64,000 bases of DNA from Bacteroidota bacterium (GCA_029570835.1 JAKPTX010000205.1:1-64000); one strand, 5' to 3'. Shown: positions 19,114 through 26,859, numbered from the stretch's first letter. Numbers and translations are program-made. Notes: a model not told the origin generated them from the sequence alone.

Positions 19114-19147
19114 AAAAAAGAACTCTGTGATGGGTTCTTTTTTTTAT
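19114..19147 (+). terminator. Rho-independent terminator after tRNA-Leu(UAG)
   Basis: Stem AAAAGAACTC/GGTTCTTTT with loop TGTGATG, followed by a T run. Confidence 0.8.
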
Positions 19148-19175
19148 TTTCAACTGTTACCATTACAGTTTGTCA

Positions 19176-19208
19176 ACTCGGGGTGCGACTTTAAGTCGCA
19201 CCCCGAGT
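19176..19208. repeat. 33-nt palindromic element, copy 1 (inverted orientation)
   Basis: Perfect 15-bp inverted repeat ACTCGGGGTGCGACT with a 3-nt spacer. The right side is followed by ATCCC and two degenerate AATTCAT units, the complement of the AATTACG-AATTACG-GGGAT tail that precedes the other two copies. No T run follows, so it does not look like a terminator. Confidence 0.85.
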
Positions 19209-19210
19209 AT

Positions 19211-19300
19211 CCCATAATTCATAATTGGATTCCGCCTTCCGCCTTCAACCTTCCGCCTTCAATTCTTCCTTCTTCATTCTACCTTCTACCTTCAACAAAG
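19211..19300. repeat. Heptamer arrays CTTCCGC and CTACCTT running into the GH109-like gene
   Basis: CTTCCGC-type units (19229-19260) pass into CTTCATT and CTACCTT units (19265-19294). The last CTACCTT copies encode the final residues and stop codon of the minus-strand GH109-like gene. Confidence 0.8.
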
Positions 19301-20706
19301 GCGTGTCTATATCCTTGCACATCATTCCAATGTCCGCGTGTAAAGTCGGGAATTTCGACCGGTGCACTGTTATTTTCCAGCGAAATGGCAGTCAATGGAC
19401 CCAAACAGCACCATTCTGCCAAATCGTACACATCCATATCCAGAGGTAAACCGTTACGCAGACAGTAAATCAGTCTGTAATCCATTAGGTAATCCATGCC
19501 GCCGTGGGCTATTTTACCCAACTGCTTTGCGGTTTCTTCCAACTCACTCTGAATAGGATGTTTATATTGCTCCATCAACGCAATGCGGGCTTCATCAGAC
19601 ATGAATTTGTGTGCGCTTAAGTCTCCCAATTCAGGAGCACCGCTTTTGTTCAACACTTCACCTTTAAGCGCATAGCCGGGAGTCGGATATTTACTCGCAA
19701 ATCCGTTCACTCCCGCAACATTGTACATCCGTGAGTAAGGACGAGGCGTAGCCACATCATGCTGAATATGAATTGTTTTCCCTTTTTCGGTTTTGATCAT
19801 CGTCATGGTGTGCTGACCGTTTTGAAATCCTGTAGCATCTTCTCCCCTCGCCTCCATGTACGCGGGAATGCTCACCGGTTTGCTGTCCATCGCTACCAGA
19901 TAGTTCATCTTGTCACCCCGGTGAATATCCAGGATTTGACAAGCCGGACCCATTCCATGCGTAGCATACAGGTCTCCCCGATGATTTTTATTGTAATCTA
20001 ACCGCCAATTACCTTCATAATAGGGCCAAAACTCTTCCAACTGGTGAATATAAGCACCTTCAGCATATAATATTTCACCAAACACACCCTGTTGTGCCAT
20101 ATTGAGCGTAGTCAGTTCAAAGAAGTCATACACACAATTTTCAAGCTGTATACAATGCTTGCGTGTTCTTTCGGAAGTATTGATCAAATCCCAAATCTCT
20201 TTCATAGTCATGGCACCGGGTACTTCTATGGCAACGTGCTTACCTTGCTCCATGGCATAGACGCCCATTTCGGCATGTGTTTTCCAATCTGTTACAATAT
20301 ATACAAGATCAATGTCATCTCGCTCTACCATTTTTTTCCAAATATCAGCGCTACCGCTATATCCGGTTGCACGAGGCAAACCGTTCTTTTCCAAGATATT
20401 TTTTTGCACTTTCTCCACTCTGTCCGGATGCAAATCACACAATGCCACCACTTTCACACCGGGAATATGAATCATCCGCTCCACCGCGTCCGGTCCCCGC
20501 ATTCCCAACCCGATAAACCCGATCCGTACCGTATCAATCTTCGGCGCAACTAATCCCAGCACATGCTGTTGTCCCGCCGGACGAACAGGAACTTTTGTTT
20601 TAATAACATTTTTCGGCAGGGAGGAAACGCCAACTTGCTTCATTGTTGTGGTACATGCCGCGAAAACAACAAACAACAGAAAAAAAGAGATAAAATTCCT
20701 TTTCAT
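19279..20706 (-). CDS. Gfo/Idh/MocA oxidoreductase-fold lipoprotein, GH109-like
   Basis: Lipoprotein of about 475 aa: signal peptide with lipobox FAAC, then a Rossmann domain (GFIGLGMRGPDAVER, then VVALCDLHPDRV). The C-terminal domain contains EVPGAMT and DLYATHGMGPACQILDIHRGD. These match the NAD-dependent glycosidases of GH109, which cleave alpha-N-acetylgalactosamine by a redox mechanism. The ATG at 20706 is chosen because it gives the lipoprotein signal. The in-frame ATG at 20739 would place 11 residues in repeat DNA. The last codons (EGRR and stop) are made of the CTACCTT heptamer. Substrate is inferred; a sugar dehydrogenase is the alternative. Confidence 0.82.
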   Translation of the reverse strand: MKRNFISFFLLFVVFAACTTTMKQVGVSSLPKNVIKTKVPVRPAGQQHVLGLVAPKIDTVRIGFIGLGMRGPDAVERMIHIPGVKVVALCDLHPDRVEKVQKNILEKNGLPRATGYSGSADIWKKMVERDDIDLVYIVTDWKTHAEMGVYAMEQGKHVAIEVPGAMTMKEIWDLINTSERTRKHCIQLENCVYDFFELTTLNMAQQGVFGEILYAEGAYIHQLEEFWPYYEGNWRLDYNKNHRGDLYATHGMGPACQILDIHRGDKMNYLVAMDSKPVSIPAYMEARGEDATGFQNGQHTMTMIKTEKGKTIHIQHDVATPRPYSRMYNVAGVNGFASKYPTPGYALKGEVLNKSGAPELGDLSAHKFMSDEARIALMEQYKHPIQSELEETAKQLGKIAHGGMDYLMDYRLIYCLRNGLPLDMDVYDLAEWCCLGPLTAISLENNSAPVEIPDFTRGHWNDVQGYRHAFVEGRR

Positions 20707-20720
20707 TATCATTAAGTTTA

Positions 20721-20797
20721 TTTCGGATTTCGGAATCAATAAATTTAGAAATTAGAATTTAGAATTAGACCGTAATTCGTAATTCGTAATTCGTAAT
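20721..20797. repeat. Heptamer arrays ATTTCGG, AAATTAG and AATTCGT
   Basis: TTTCGGATTTCGG is followed by AAATTTAGAAATTAGAATTTAGAATTAG and then by AATTCGT x3 (20773-20797), the complement of the AATTACG unit. It lies between the pepE stop and the start of the GH109-like gene. Confidence 0.8.
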
Positions 20798-20841
20798 TTT
20801 TTACCGTTTAGGTCAAAACCACAAAACTGCTAATCCGTTTT

Positions 20842-21597
20842 CTATTTTTTAATTCTGAAGTAGAAGTCAAAACATGTTTCCGGTTGAATCTCAAAAGGTT
20901 CTTGTTCGTGGCGCATAATACGCATCGGTCTGCTTCCTTTCAAGGTGATGGTACCATCTTCAACCCAAAGTGCAGTTCCTTCGCGGAGTCCGGCAACGGT
21001 AATCTCAGGATTAACAGACAAAAACTCATTAATCCTATCTTGACGGGTTTCTCCTCCGTGGCGGATAGCATCATTCACTTCTTCAGGATAGGGATCCAAA
21101 TAGTGTGGATTAATTTGGAAAGGCACAAAATCAAAACACTCAAAACTTTCCGGCATAATGATCGGCATATCATTGGTTGTTCTCAAGGATGGACAAGCCA
21201 CATTGGATCCTGCGCTCCAACCTAAAAATGGGGTTCCTTCCATCACTTTACGGCGAACCGGCTCAATCAGTTCATTGTAATGAATCTCAGCCACCAGATT
21301 AAAGGTATTTCCCCCTCCAACCATAATCGCCTCTGCCCGATTAACTGCTTCGTAAGGATCGGCAAAATTATGGATTGAATCAACAGCAAAACCATATTTT
21401 TCGAATATTGTTGACACTCTTTCAGCGTAAGCATCATAGCTATCGGGGTAATTTTTCCCGGAAATCTTCACACCGGCATAAGGAATAAAAAGAATTCTCT
21501 TCACCTCTTTAGTTAAGAACTGTTCGATCATGTCGATACACCATCCCAAATAAGGTTCTTTGTAATTTGTTGAGTTACTGATTAATAATAATTTCAT
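20842..21597 (-). CDS. pepE: Dipeptidase E (peptidase S51)
   Basis: Cytoplasmic serine peptidase hydrolysing dipeptides with an N-terminal aspartate. The nucleophile motif GWSAGSN (about 126-132) sits at the expected elbow. IMVGGGNTFNLV (about 90-101) and the QINPHYLDP region carrying the catalytic His follow the PepE family. At 251 aa it is slightly longer than the Salmonella enzyme. It is monocistronic, with a promoter just upstream. Confidence 0.9.
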   Translation of the reverse strand: MKLLLISNSTNYKEPYLGWCIDMIEQFLTKEVKRILFIPYAGVKISGKNYPDSYDAYAERVSTIFEKYGFAVDSIHNFADPYEAVNRAEAIMVGGGNTFNLVAEIHYNELIEPVRRKVMEGTPFLGWSAGSNVACPSLRTTNDMPIIMPESFECFDFVPFQINPHYLDPYPEEVNDAIRHGGETRQDRINEFLSVNPEITVAGLREGTALWVEDGTITLKGSRPMRIMRHEQEPFEIQPETCFDFYFRIKK

Positions 21598-21622
21598 AGC
21601 CTTTATTTTTTGATATTAGGTG

Positions 21623-21630
21623 CAAAGATA
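21623..21630 (-). promoter_or_regulatory. -7 box of the pepE promoter
   Basis: Minus-strand TATCTTTGC, 25 nt upstream of the ATG. Confidence 0.6.
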
Positions 21631-21718
21631 CAAAAAAGGAAGCAAAGGGAAAGAAGTCGCATGAAATGAAATATTTTTATTTTTTTATTTTTTTTGAATT
21701 TCATATTGAAAAAAGTTG

Positions 21719-21726
21719 TATTTTTG
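21719..21726 (+). promoter_or_regulatory. -7 box of the tRNA-Leu(UAA)-tRNA-Gly operon
   Basis: TATTTTTGC ends 30 nt before the first tRNA. Confidence 0.65.
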
Positions 21727-21756
21727 CACCCTTATTACGAACGTTCTTTGAAGGAT

Positions 21757-21841
21757 GCCTTGGTGGTGGAATAGGTAGACACGCAGGACTTAAAATCCTG
21801 TGGCCATTGCGGCCGTGCGGGTTCAATTCCCGCCCAAGGTA
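21757..21841 (+). tRNA. tRNA-Leu (anticodon UAA)
   Basis: Acceptor GCCTTGG pairs with CCAAGGT (G-U at the end). The anticodon stem CAGGA/TCCTG encloses CTTAAAA (anticodon TAA). The long variable arm is typical of tRNA-Leu. It is cotranscribed with tRNA-Gly 11 nt downstream. Confidence 0.95.
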
Positions 21842-21852
21842 CGGAAATATAA

Positions 21853-21925
21853 GCGGAAATAGCTCAGTTGGTAGAGCATAACCTTGCCAAGGTTAGGGTC
21901 GCGAGTTCGAGTCTCGTTTTCCGCT
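21853..21925 (+). tRNA. tRNA-Gly (anticodon GCC)
   Basis: Acceptor GCGGAAA/TTTCCGC; anticodon loop TTGCCAA (anticodon GCC). Second gene of the two-tRNA transcript, ended by a strong hairpin. Confidence 0.95.
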
Positions 21926-21928
21926 CAA

Positions 21929-21961
21929 CAAAAAAAGCAGGTTTTCAACCTGCTTTTTTTG
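21929..21961. terminator. Bidirectional terminator between tRNA-Gly and the rubrerythrin gene
   Basis: Stem AAAAAAAGCAGGTT/AACCTGCTTTTTTT with a short loop. It has A and T runs on both sides, so it can end the tRNA transcript and the convergent rubrerythrin transcript. Confidence 0.85.
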
Positions 21962-21981
21962 TTTCATTCAAAATCGAAATC

Positions 21982-22560
21982 TTAGTAGTTTTCTTCTTTG
22001 ATATGCATGTAAGCTAAGCCGTGTAAGCAAGCAGGACAAAGATCCAATGCTTTTTTAGACTCATAAACATAGCCGCAATTGGCACATTTCCAAACTACTT
22101 TCTCGTCACGTTCAAATACTTTACCTTCATTTAAGTTTTTGAGTAATTTCAAATATCTCTCTTCATGAAATGCTTCTGATTTACAAATCATTTCGAAAGC
22201 AAGAGCTACTTCTTTAAAACCCTCTTCACGAGCAACTTCTGCAAAGTGAGGATAGAGTTCTGTCCACTCTTCATTTTCTCCTTCAGCAGCAGCTTTTAGG
22301 TTTTCAGCTGTTGTTCCGATCACTCCTGCAGGATAAGGAGCAGTGATTTCAACCATGCCACCTTCTAAAAATTTAAAAAATCTTTTAGCATGCTCTTTTT
22401 CTTGCAATGCAGTTTCGGTAAAAATAGCAGCAATTTGCTCATAGCCCTCTTTTTTTGCCTCTTTTGCAAAAAATTCATATCTATTACGTGCTTGAGATTC
22501 TCCGGCAAACGCTTTCAATAAGTTCTTTTCTGTTTGTGTTCCTTTTAATGATTTTCCCAT
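21982..22560 (-). CDS. rbr: Rubrerythrin
   Basis: Non-heme di-iron peroxidase protecting anaerobes from hydrogen peroxide and oxygen. The N-terminal ferritin-like four-helix domain (about residues 1-140) has the Glu/His ligand pattern, including GESQARNRYEFFAKEAKKEG and EKEHAKRFF. The C-terminal rubredoxin-like domain carries CANCGYVY and CPAC for the Fe(SCys)4 site. At 192 aa it is full-length. It is monocistronic. Its electron donor could be the small rubredoxin at 48.5 kb. Confidence 0.96.
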   Translation of the reverse strand: MGKSLKGTQTEKNLLKAFAGESQARNRYEFFAKEAKKEGYEQIAAIFTETALQEKEHAKRFFKFLEGGMVEITAPYPAGVIGTTAENLKAAAEGENEEWTELYPHFAEVAREEGFKEVALAFEMICKSEAFHEERYLKLLKNLNEGKVFERDEKVVWKCANCGYVYESKKALDLCPACLHGLAYMHIKEENY

Positions 22561-22595
22561 AAAATTGCAATTTTAAAATGTTGATAAATACGGTG

Positions 22596-22603
22596 CAAAA
22601 ATA
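22596..22603 (-). promoter_or_regulatory. -7 box of the rubrerythrin promoter
   Basis: Minus-strand TATTTTTGC, 35 nt upstream of the ATG. No peroxide-regulator operator could be recognised by eye. Confidence 0.55.
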
Positions 22604-22621
22604 CAAAAAAATAGGGAGATT

Positions 22622-23152
22622 TTATCCGGCTTTAACTAAATCTATTTTTTCTTTTAATTCAGCTAATAGCGACTCATTTGTAACTCCCTGATCCGAAGAA
22701 AAGTTTTGATCAAAAGAGGGTAATGAATAGGTTGCCAATATTTTAGCTCCATAATATGGAAACAGCTGTGAAGCCATTCCCATCACTGTAGCCCCACCCC
22801 GTGGACCGGGCGAGGTACTAAGCAAAAATATATTTTTATTTGCCAATGCTATATTTTTGGGAATCCTCGAAATCCAATCGAACACATTTTTAAAAATCAC
22901 CGGAAAACCTCCATTATGCTCTGCCAAAGCCATAATAATCAGATCCGCTTTGTTGATTCTCTCCTGAAACTCCACAGCCAAAGGCGGAATACCATCCTGC
23001 GCCTCCTTGTCATAATTGTAAAGTGTCATCTCATAATCGTTGATATCAACTATATCAATCTGATTCTCAGAAAAATAAGTTAATACGTAGTCCAGCAATT
23101 GTTTATTGATGGAAACTGAACTTCCACTGGTTGAAAATGCTATTATATTCAT
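22622..23152 (-). CDS. NADPH-dependent FMN reductase family protein
   Basis: Flavodoxin-fold reductase of 176 aa. The FMN phosphate loop is near the N-terminus (FSTSGSSVSINKQL, residues 6-19). The segment ADLIIMALAEHNGGFPVIFKNVFDWISR (about 90-117) is the family signature, and STSPGPRGG binds the flavin ring. Reduction of flavin, quinone or an azo/chromate-like acceptor is possible; the natural substrate is unknown. It lies upstream of rubrerythrin on the same strand, but a 60-nt gap with a promoter separates them. Confidence 0.85.
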   Translation of the reverse strand: MNIIAFSTSGSSVSINKQLLDYVLTYFSENQIDIVDINDYEMTLYNYDKEAQDGIPPLAVEFQERINKADLIIMALAEHNGGFPVIFKNVFDWISRIPKNIALANKNIFLLSTSPGPRGGATVMGMASQLFPYYGAKILATYSLPSFDQNFSSDQGVTNESLLAELKEKIDLVKAG

Positions 23153-23228
23153 ATCTTTTTTGTTTTATGGTTAGTATATCACGCTACAGACATTAAAACA
23201 GAGCTGAGGTTTAAAGAAAAGCAAAATA

Positions 23229-23280
23229 TAATTACGAATTACGGGATACTCGGGGTGCGACTTAAAGTCGCGCCCCGAGT
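23229..23280. repeat. 33-nt palindromic element, copy 2, with AATTACG tail
   Basis: Two AATTACG units and GGGAT (23230-23247) lead into the palindrome ACTCGGGGTGCGACT-TAA-AGTCGCGCCCCGAGT halves (23248-23280; one G-U in the stem). Same orientation as copy 3. Confidence 0.88.
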
Positions 23281-23324
23281 AAAAATTCCATATTTTTTTA
23301 TTTTTTATCTTTATTTTGAAAAAG

Positions 23325-23426
23325 AAATAAAAAGGGGGCAGATCATATTTCGCTTTGTAGTTCTTCCATTTCCCCGCTCTGGAAAATTGAACATTTTTGA
23401 TATGGAGTGTTAATTACGAATTACGG
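23325..23426. repeat. Duplicated intergenic module, left copy
   Basis: Starts AAATAAAAAGGGGGCAGATC, continues with a TTCCATTTCCCCGCTCTGG block and ends in AATTACGAATTACGG. A diverged direct copy lies at 26860-26963, so the pair brackets the kamE-CoA transferase-thiolase operon. Confidence 0.8.
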
Positions 23427-23446
23427 TTTGAACAATCACTCTGTTG

Positions 23447-23474
23447 TAATTCTAAATTCTAATTTCTTAATTTA
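23447..23474. repeat. Degenerate heptamer array, TAAATTC type
   Basis: TAATTCTAAATTCTAATTTCTTAATTT is about four degenerate units of an AT-rich heptamer, equal to the complement of the AAATTAG units near 20740. Confidence 0.6.
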
Positions 23475-23479
23475 CAATC

Positions 23480-23552
23480 ATGTCACCCCTTCGGGGTTCT
23501 TTTAGCTCTTGGGGTCAACATTTTGCTATAATAATGTCACCCCTTCGGGGTT
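23480..23552. repeat. Two copies of a 19-nt hairpin motif
   Basis: ATGTCACCCCTTCGGGGTT occurs at 23480-23498 and again at 23534-23552, in direct orientation 54 nt apart. Each contains the small hairpin ACCCC-TTC-GGGGT. It is unrelated in sequence to the 33-nt palindrome except for its C/G runs. Confidence 0.8.
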
Positions 23553-23605
23553 TGCCAGACATAATTCAAATTCATTGAGAATTAGACCATGTATACTTCA
23601 AAATA

Positions 23606-23684
23606 CTTTCGCCTTTCGACTTTCGACTTTCGACTTTCGCCTTTTTTTCATTCCGCCTTCCGCCCTCCGCCTTCCGCCTTCTTT
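23606..23684. repeat. Heptamer arrays TTTCGAC and CTTCCGC
   Basis: Three to five TTTCGAC/TTTCGCC units (23608-23643) are followed by four CTTCCGC/CCTCCGC units (23650-23682). The remaining bases up to the kamE promoter hold a 9-bp hairpin (23739-23759). Nothing in the whole 23153-23883 gap looks like a gene. Confidence 0.82.
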
Positions 23685-23807
23685 TCACACCGGATTATCA
23701 TTGAGGTTACCCTCGTCCGAGTGGGGTTATGGATAGGCGCAGAGCAAGGTTTGTTCTGCCCCCCAATTATTTAAATATCATAATAAGAAAAATTCAAAAA
23801 AAAAGTG

Positions 23808-23815
23808 TAAATTTG
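23808..23815 (+). promoter_or_regulatory. -7 box of the kamE operon
   Basis: TAAATTTGC lies 68 nt before the kamE ATG and downstream of all the repeats, so the repeats are not in the leader RNA. Confidence 0.6.
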
Positions 23816-23883
23816 CAAGTTATTACAATGTGTAGTAACAATATTTTAGAACTAATCACTAAATAACTAAAAATCAGATAGAT

Positions 23884-24672
23884 ATGGGTAGTGGACTATA
23901 TTCAATGGATGAAAAATCATTCGACCAAACCTTAGATTTAACAAAAATCAAACCTTATGGGGATACCATGAATGATGGTAAAGTGCAATTGAGTTTTACT
24001 TTGCCGATTCCATGTAACGATGAGGCGGTTGAGGCTGCAAAACAGTTGCTTAAAAAAATGGGATTGGATAATCCTCAGGTGGTTTATTATAAGGAATTGA
24101 CTGAAGGATTCACATTTTTCAACTGTTACGGTTCTCTGGTGCATACTGTGGATACGACAACGATCAAGGTTGAAAAGGTGGAGTCCAACGTGATGAGTAT
24201 GAGTGAAACGGACGAGTATATCAAAGAACATATCGGTCGGAAAATTGTGGTTATTGGTGCCAGCACAGGAACAGATGCGCATACTGTCGGGATTGATGCC
24301 ATCATGAATATGAAAGGCTATGCCGGGCATTTCGGGATTGAGCGTTATGATATGTTTGAAGCGCATAACTTGGGCAGCCAGGTTCCTAATGAGGAGTTTA
24401 TCGCCAAAGCAATTGAATTAAAGGCAGATGCGTTGCTGGTGTCTCAAACCGTAACCCAAAAGGATGTGCATATCCACAATTTGATTGAACTGATCGAGAT
24501 GCTGGAGGCAGAAGGATTACGTGATAAGCTGATTGTTTGCTGCGGCGGTCCCCGTATTACCCATGAGTTGGCGAAGGAGTTGGGCTATGATGCCGGTTTT
24601 GGTATGAATACTTTCGCTACCGACGTAACCTCCTTTGTGGCTGAAGAACTGAATAGAAGAATAAATCATTAA
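23884..24672 (+). CDS. kamE: Lysine 5,6-aminomutase, beta subunit
   Basis: B12- and PLP-binding subunit of the enzyme that moves the terminal amino group of beta-lysine or D-lysine in lysine fermentation. The cobalamin motif DAHTVG is at 131-136, with the cobalt-ligand His at 133. Lys144 in MNMKG matches the PLP-binding lysine of characterised KamE. At 262 aa it is complete. KamE works only with the ~515-aa alpha subunit KamD, normally encoded next to it. No kamD, kamA, kdd, kce or kal gene is in this window, so the alpha subunit must lie elsewhere or be lost. It is first in an operon with a CoA-transferase subunit and a thiolase. Confidence 0.93.
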   Translation: MGSGLYSMDEKSFDQTLDLTKIKPYGDTMNDGKVQLSFTLPIPCNDEAVEAAKQLLKKMGLDNPQVVYYKELTEGFTFFNCYGSLVHTVDTTTIKVEKVESNVMSMSETDEYIKEHIGRKIVVIGASTGTDAHTVGIDAIMNMKGYAGHFGIERYDMFEAHNLGSQVPNEEFIAKAIELKADALLVSQTVTQKDVHIHNLIELIEMLEAEGLRDKLIVCCGGPRITHELAKELGYDAGFGMNTFATDVTSFVAEELNRRINH

Positions 24673-24684
24673 TAAAAAATCATT

Positions 24685-25344
24685 ATGGATAAAAATCAAA
24701 TCAGAGAGGTGATTGCCAAGCGCGTTGCCAAAGAACTAAAAAATGGAGATGTTGTTAACTTAGGAATTGGACTACCCACTTTAGTTCCAAACTATTTACC
24801 TGAAGATATTGAGTTGATCTTGCAGTCAGAAAATGGACTATTGGGTATGGGACCCACTCCTGAACCCGGAATGGAAGATGACAACTTAATTAATGCCGGT
24901 GGTGGTTATATCACTGCGAATGAGGGAGCTTCCTCTTTTTCATCTGCACAATCTTTCGTGATTATCCGTGGCGGACACGTAGATGCTACCATTTTGGGAG
25001 CAATGCAAGTAGATGAGCAAGGTGATATCGCTAACTGGATGATCCCCGGTAAATTAACTCCCGGTATGGGAGGTGCTATGGACCTTTTGACCGGAGCAAA
25101 ACATGTTATCGTTGCCATGGAACATACTGCAAAGGGAAATCATAAGATTTTGAAGAAATGCTCTTTACCCCTTACAGCCAAAGGACAAGTGAACATGATT
25201 GTGACTGAGATGGGTGTTATGGAGGTTACTCCTGAAGGTATTGTATTGAAGGAGATTCATCCTGAATTTACCGTTGAACAGGTTCAGGCTGCAACAGAAG
25301 CAACCTTGATTATCTCTCCCGATTTAAAACCTATGCAACTGTAA
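24685..25344 (+). CDS. atoA: 3-oxoacid/butyrate-acetoacetate CoA-transferase, subunit B
   Basis: Beta subunit of a two-subunit family I CoA-transferase (SCOT/AtoDA type), 219 aa. The catalytic glutamate is in SENGLLGMG (Glu49), preceded by VNLGIGLPTLVPNY. GGHVDATILGAMQVDEQGDIANW and the Gly-rich GMGGAMDL are also typical. In lysine or butyrate fermenters the enzyme exchanges CoA between butyryl- or acetoacetyl-CoA and acetate. The alpha subunit (atoD-type), usually immediately upstream, is missing; kamE takes that place with a 12-nt gap. The ato name follows the family; substrate is inferred from the neighbours. Confidence 0.9.
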   Translation: MDKNQIREVIAKRVAKELKNGDVVNLGIGLPTLVPNYLPEDIELILQSENGLLGMGPTPEPGMEDDNLINAGGGYITANEGASSFSSAQSFVIIRGGHVDATILGAMQVDEQGDIANWMIPGKLTPGMGGAMDLLTGAKHVIVAMEHTAKGNHKILKKCSLPLTAKGQVNMIVTEMGVMEVTPEGIVLKEIHPEFTVEQVQAATEATLIISPDLKPMQL

Positions 25345-25379
25345 TCCAAAATTATTTTATTTAACCTATTTAAGAAAAT

Positions 25380-26594
25380 ATGAATATGAAAAAAAGAGTT
25401 TTTATAGTAGCTGCAAAGCGTACTCCTATTGGAAAAATGGGCGGATCTTTAGCTCAATTTACACCTGCTGATCTGGCAGCCGTTGTAATTCAAGATATTA
25501 TCAAATCAACAGGAATTGATCCTAAACAGATAGATGAAGTAATCGGTGGTAACGTTTTAAGCGGCGGACAAGGACAAGGTGTTATCAGACAAGCCTCCAT
25601 CAAGGGTGGTGTTCCTGCTGAAGTGCCTGCATACAGCATCAATATGGTGTGTGGTAGCGGATTAAAAGCGGTGATGAATGGATATAACGACATTTTGGTT
25701 GGCGATGCCGAGTTGGTTTTAGCCGGAGGTACCGAAGTGATGTCTAACGCCGGATTTGTATTACCCGGAACTGTTCGTAGCGGTATTAAAATGGGAAATA
25801 TCAGTGCTATTGACCACATGGTAAATGATGGTTTGACTGATGCTTTCAACAATTATCACATGGGAATCACTGCTGAAAATATTGCTGAAAAATATAACAT
25901 CAGTAGAGAAGCTCAAGATGAGTTTGCAATTCAATCTCAAACCAAAGCAATTGCAGCTGTTGATGGCGGTAAATTTGTTGACGAAATTACTCCTGTTGAA
26001 ATCGTAACTCGCAAAGAGACTATCATTTTTAAAGATGATGAGTATCCAAACAGAACTACTTCACTGGAAAAATTAGCCAAATTAAGACCTGCTTTCAAGA
26101 AAGAGGGTACTGTAACCGCCGGTAATGCTTCCGGAATCAATGATGGAGCATCCTTCGTGCTTTTGGCATCTGAAGATAAAATGAAAGAGTTGGGTTTAAC
26201 TCCAATGGCTGAGATTGTTGCTGTTGGTCAAGGTGGTGTTGATCCTGCCATCATGGGTATGGGACCTGTTCCCGCTATCCGCGCAGCCTTGAAAAAAGCG
26301 AATCTTAAACTTTCCGATATCGAGTTATTGGAACTCAATGAAGCTTTTGCTGCTCAATCGTTAGGTGTTATCGGTGAACTCATTAACGAACATGGTGTTT
26401 CTCGTGAGTGGATTGCCGAAAGAACCAATCTTTGGGGAGGAGCGATTGCATTAGGTCACCCCATTGGTGCATCCGGAAACAGAATTTTAACCACATTGGT
26501 ACATGGATTGATCCGTGAAAAGAAAACCATGGGATTGGCATCACTATGTATTGGTGGTGGAATGGGAACGGCGATAATTGTGAAGGTGGAATAA
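25380..26594 (+). CDS. Acetyl-CoA C-acetyltransferase (thiolase)
   Basis: Biosynthetic/degradative thiolase of 404 aa condensing or cleaving acetoacetyl-CoA. The nucleophilic Cys is in NMVCGSGLKAV (about 90). His is in ALGHPIGASG, and the second Cys is in CIGGGMGTA near the C-terminus. After lysine cleavage to acetoacetate, CoA activation by the adjacent transferase and thiolysis by this enzyme would give acetyl-CoA, which fits the operon. A second ATG at 25386 is equally possible. The stop codon is embedded in an ATTTCGG heptamer array and a terminator follows. Confidence 0.93.
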   Translation: MNMKKRVFIVAAKRTPIGKMGGSLAQFTPADLAAVVIQDIIKSTGIDPKQIDEVIGGNVLSGGQGQGVIRQASIKGGVPAEVPAYSINMVCGSGLKAVMNGYNDILVGDAELVLAGGTEVMSNAGFVLPGTVRSGIKMGNISAIDHMVNDGLTDAFNNYHMGITAENIAEKYNISREAQDEFAIQSQTKAIAAVDGGKFVDEITPVEIVTRKETIIFKDDEYPNRTTSLEKLAKLRPAFKKEGTVTAGNASGINDGASFVLLASEDKMKELGLTPMAEIVAVGQGGVDPAIMGMGPVPAIRAALKKANLKLSDIELLELNEAFAAQSLGVIGELINEHGVSREWIAERTNLWGGAIALGHPIGASGNRILTTLVHGLIREKKTMGLASLCIGGGMGTAIIVKVE

Positions 26595-26611
26595 TTTCGG
26601 ATTTCGGATTT
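26594..26611. repeat. Heptamer array, ATTTCGG type, at the thiolase stop
   Basis: Two and a half ATTTCGG units begin at the last base of the thiolase stop codon, between the gene and its terminator. Confidence 0.75.
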
Positions 26612-26625
26612 AAAATAATGTTAAG

Positions 26626-26652
26626 AAGAGGCTCCTGTGGGGTCTCTTTTTT
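26626..26652 (+). terminator. Terminator of the kamE operon
   Basis: Ten-bp stem AAGAGGCTCC/GGGGTCTCTT (two G-U pairs) with loop TGT, followed by TTTTTT. Confidence 0.8.
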
Positions 26653-26761
26653 ATTTCAAATTGCGACTTGAATTTTAGATTTTTAATGTGTACTTTATTG
26701 ATAATCAATCACTTCTGATTTCTTGTTTCTTATTTTGAATTTTAAATAAAAGGGGGATTTT

Positions 26762-26793
26762 GATTTCGGATTTCGGATTTCGGATTTCGGAAT
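26762..26793. repeat. Heptamer array, GATTTCG type
   Basis: Four and a half near-perfect GATTTCG units, the cleanest run of this type. A G-run AAATAAAAGGGGGATTTT precedes it at about 26743-26760. Confidence 0.85.
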
Positions 26794-26859
26794 CTTAGCA
26801 TTGAGTTATTTTTTAATTTATCCCATTGATATTTAATTATTTAGATTATTTAGAAATAA

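Noticed and set aside
20092-20553. 153-codon frame on the plus strand inside the GH109-like gene
   Set aside because: Antisense shadow of a well-supported Rossmann-fold gene; no promoter and an implausible Cys/His-rich translation.
21666-21881. 71-codon open frame across the tRNA-Leu/tRNA-Gly region
   Set aside because: It reads through two well-formed tRNA genes and their promoter; not a gene.
23509-23774. Two overlapping open frames of 61-75 codons before kamE
   Set aside because: They are composed mainly of heptamer arrays and hairpin DNA, with repetitive Phe/Arg/Leu-rich translations and no ribosome binding site.
23690-23800. Riboswitch (cobalamin or lysine) upstream of kamE
   Set aside because: A 9-bp hairpin at 23739-23759 is present, but it lies upstream of the likely promoter box at 23808, so it would not be in the kamE mRNA. 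No B12-box or lysine-riboswitch core was recognised.
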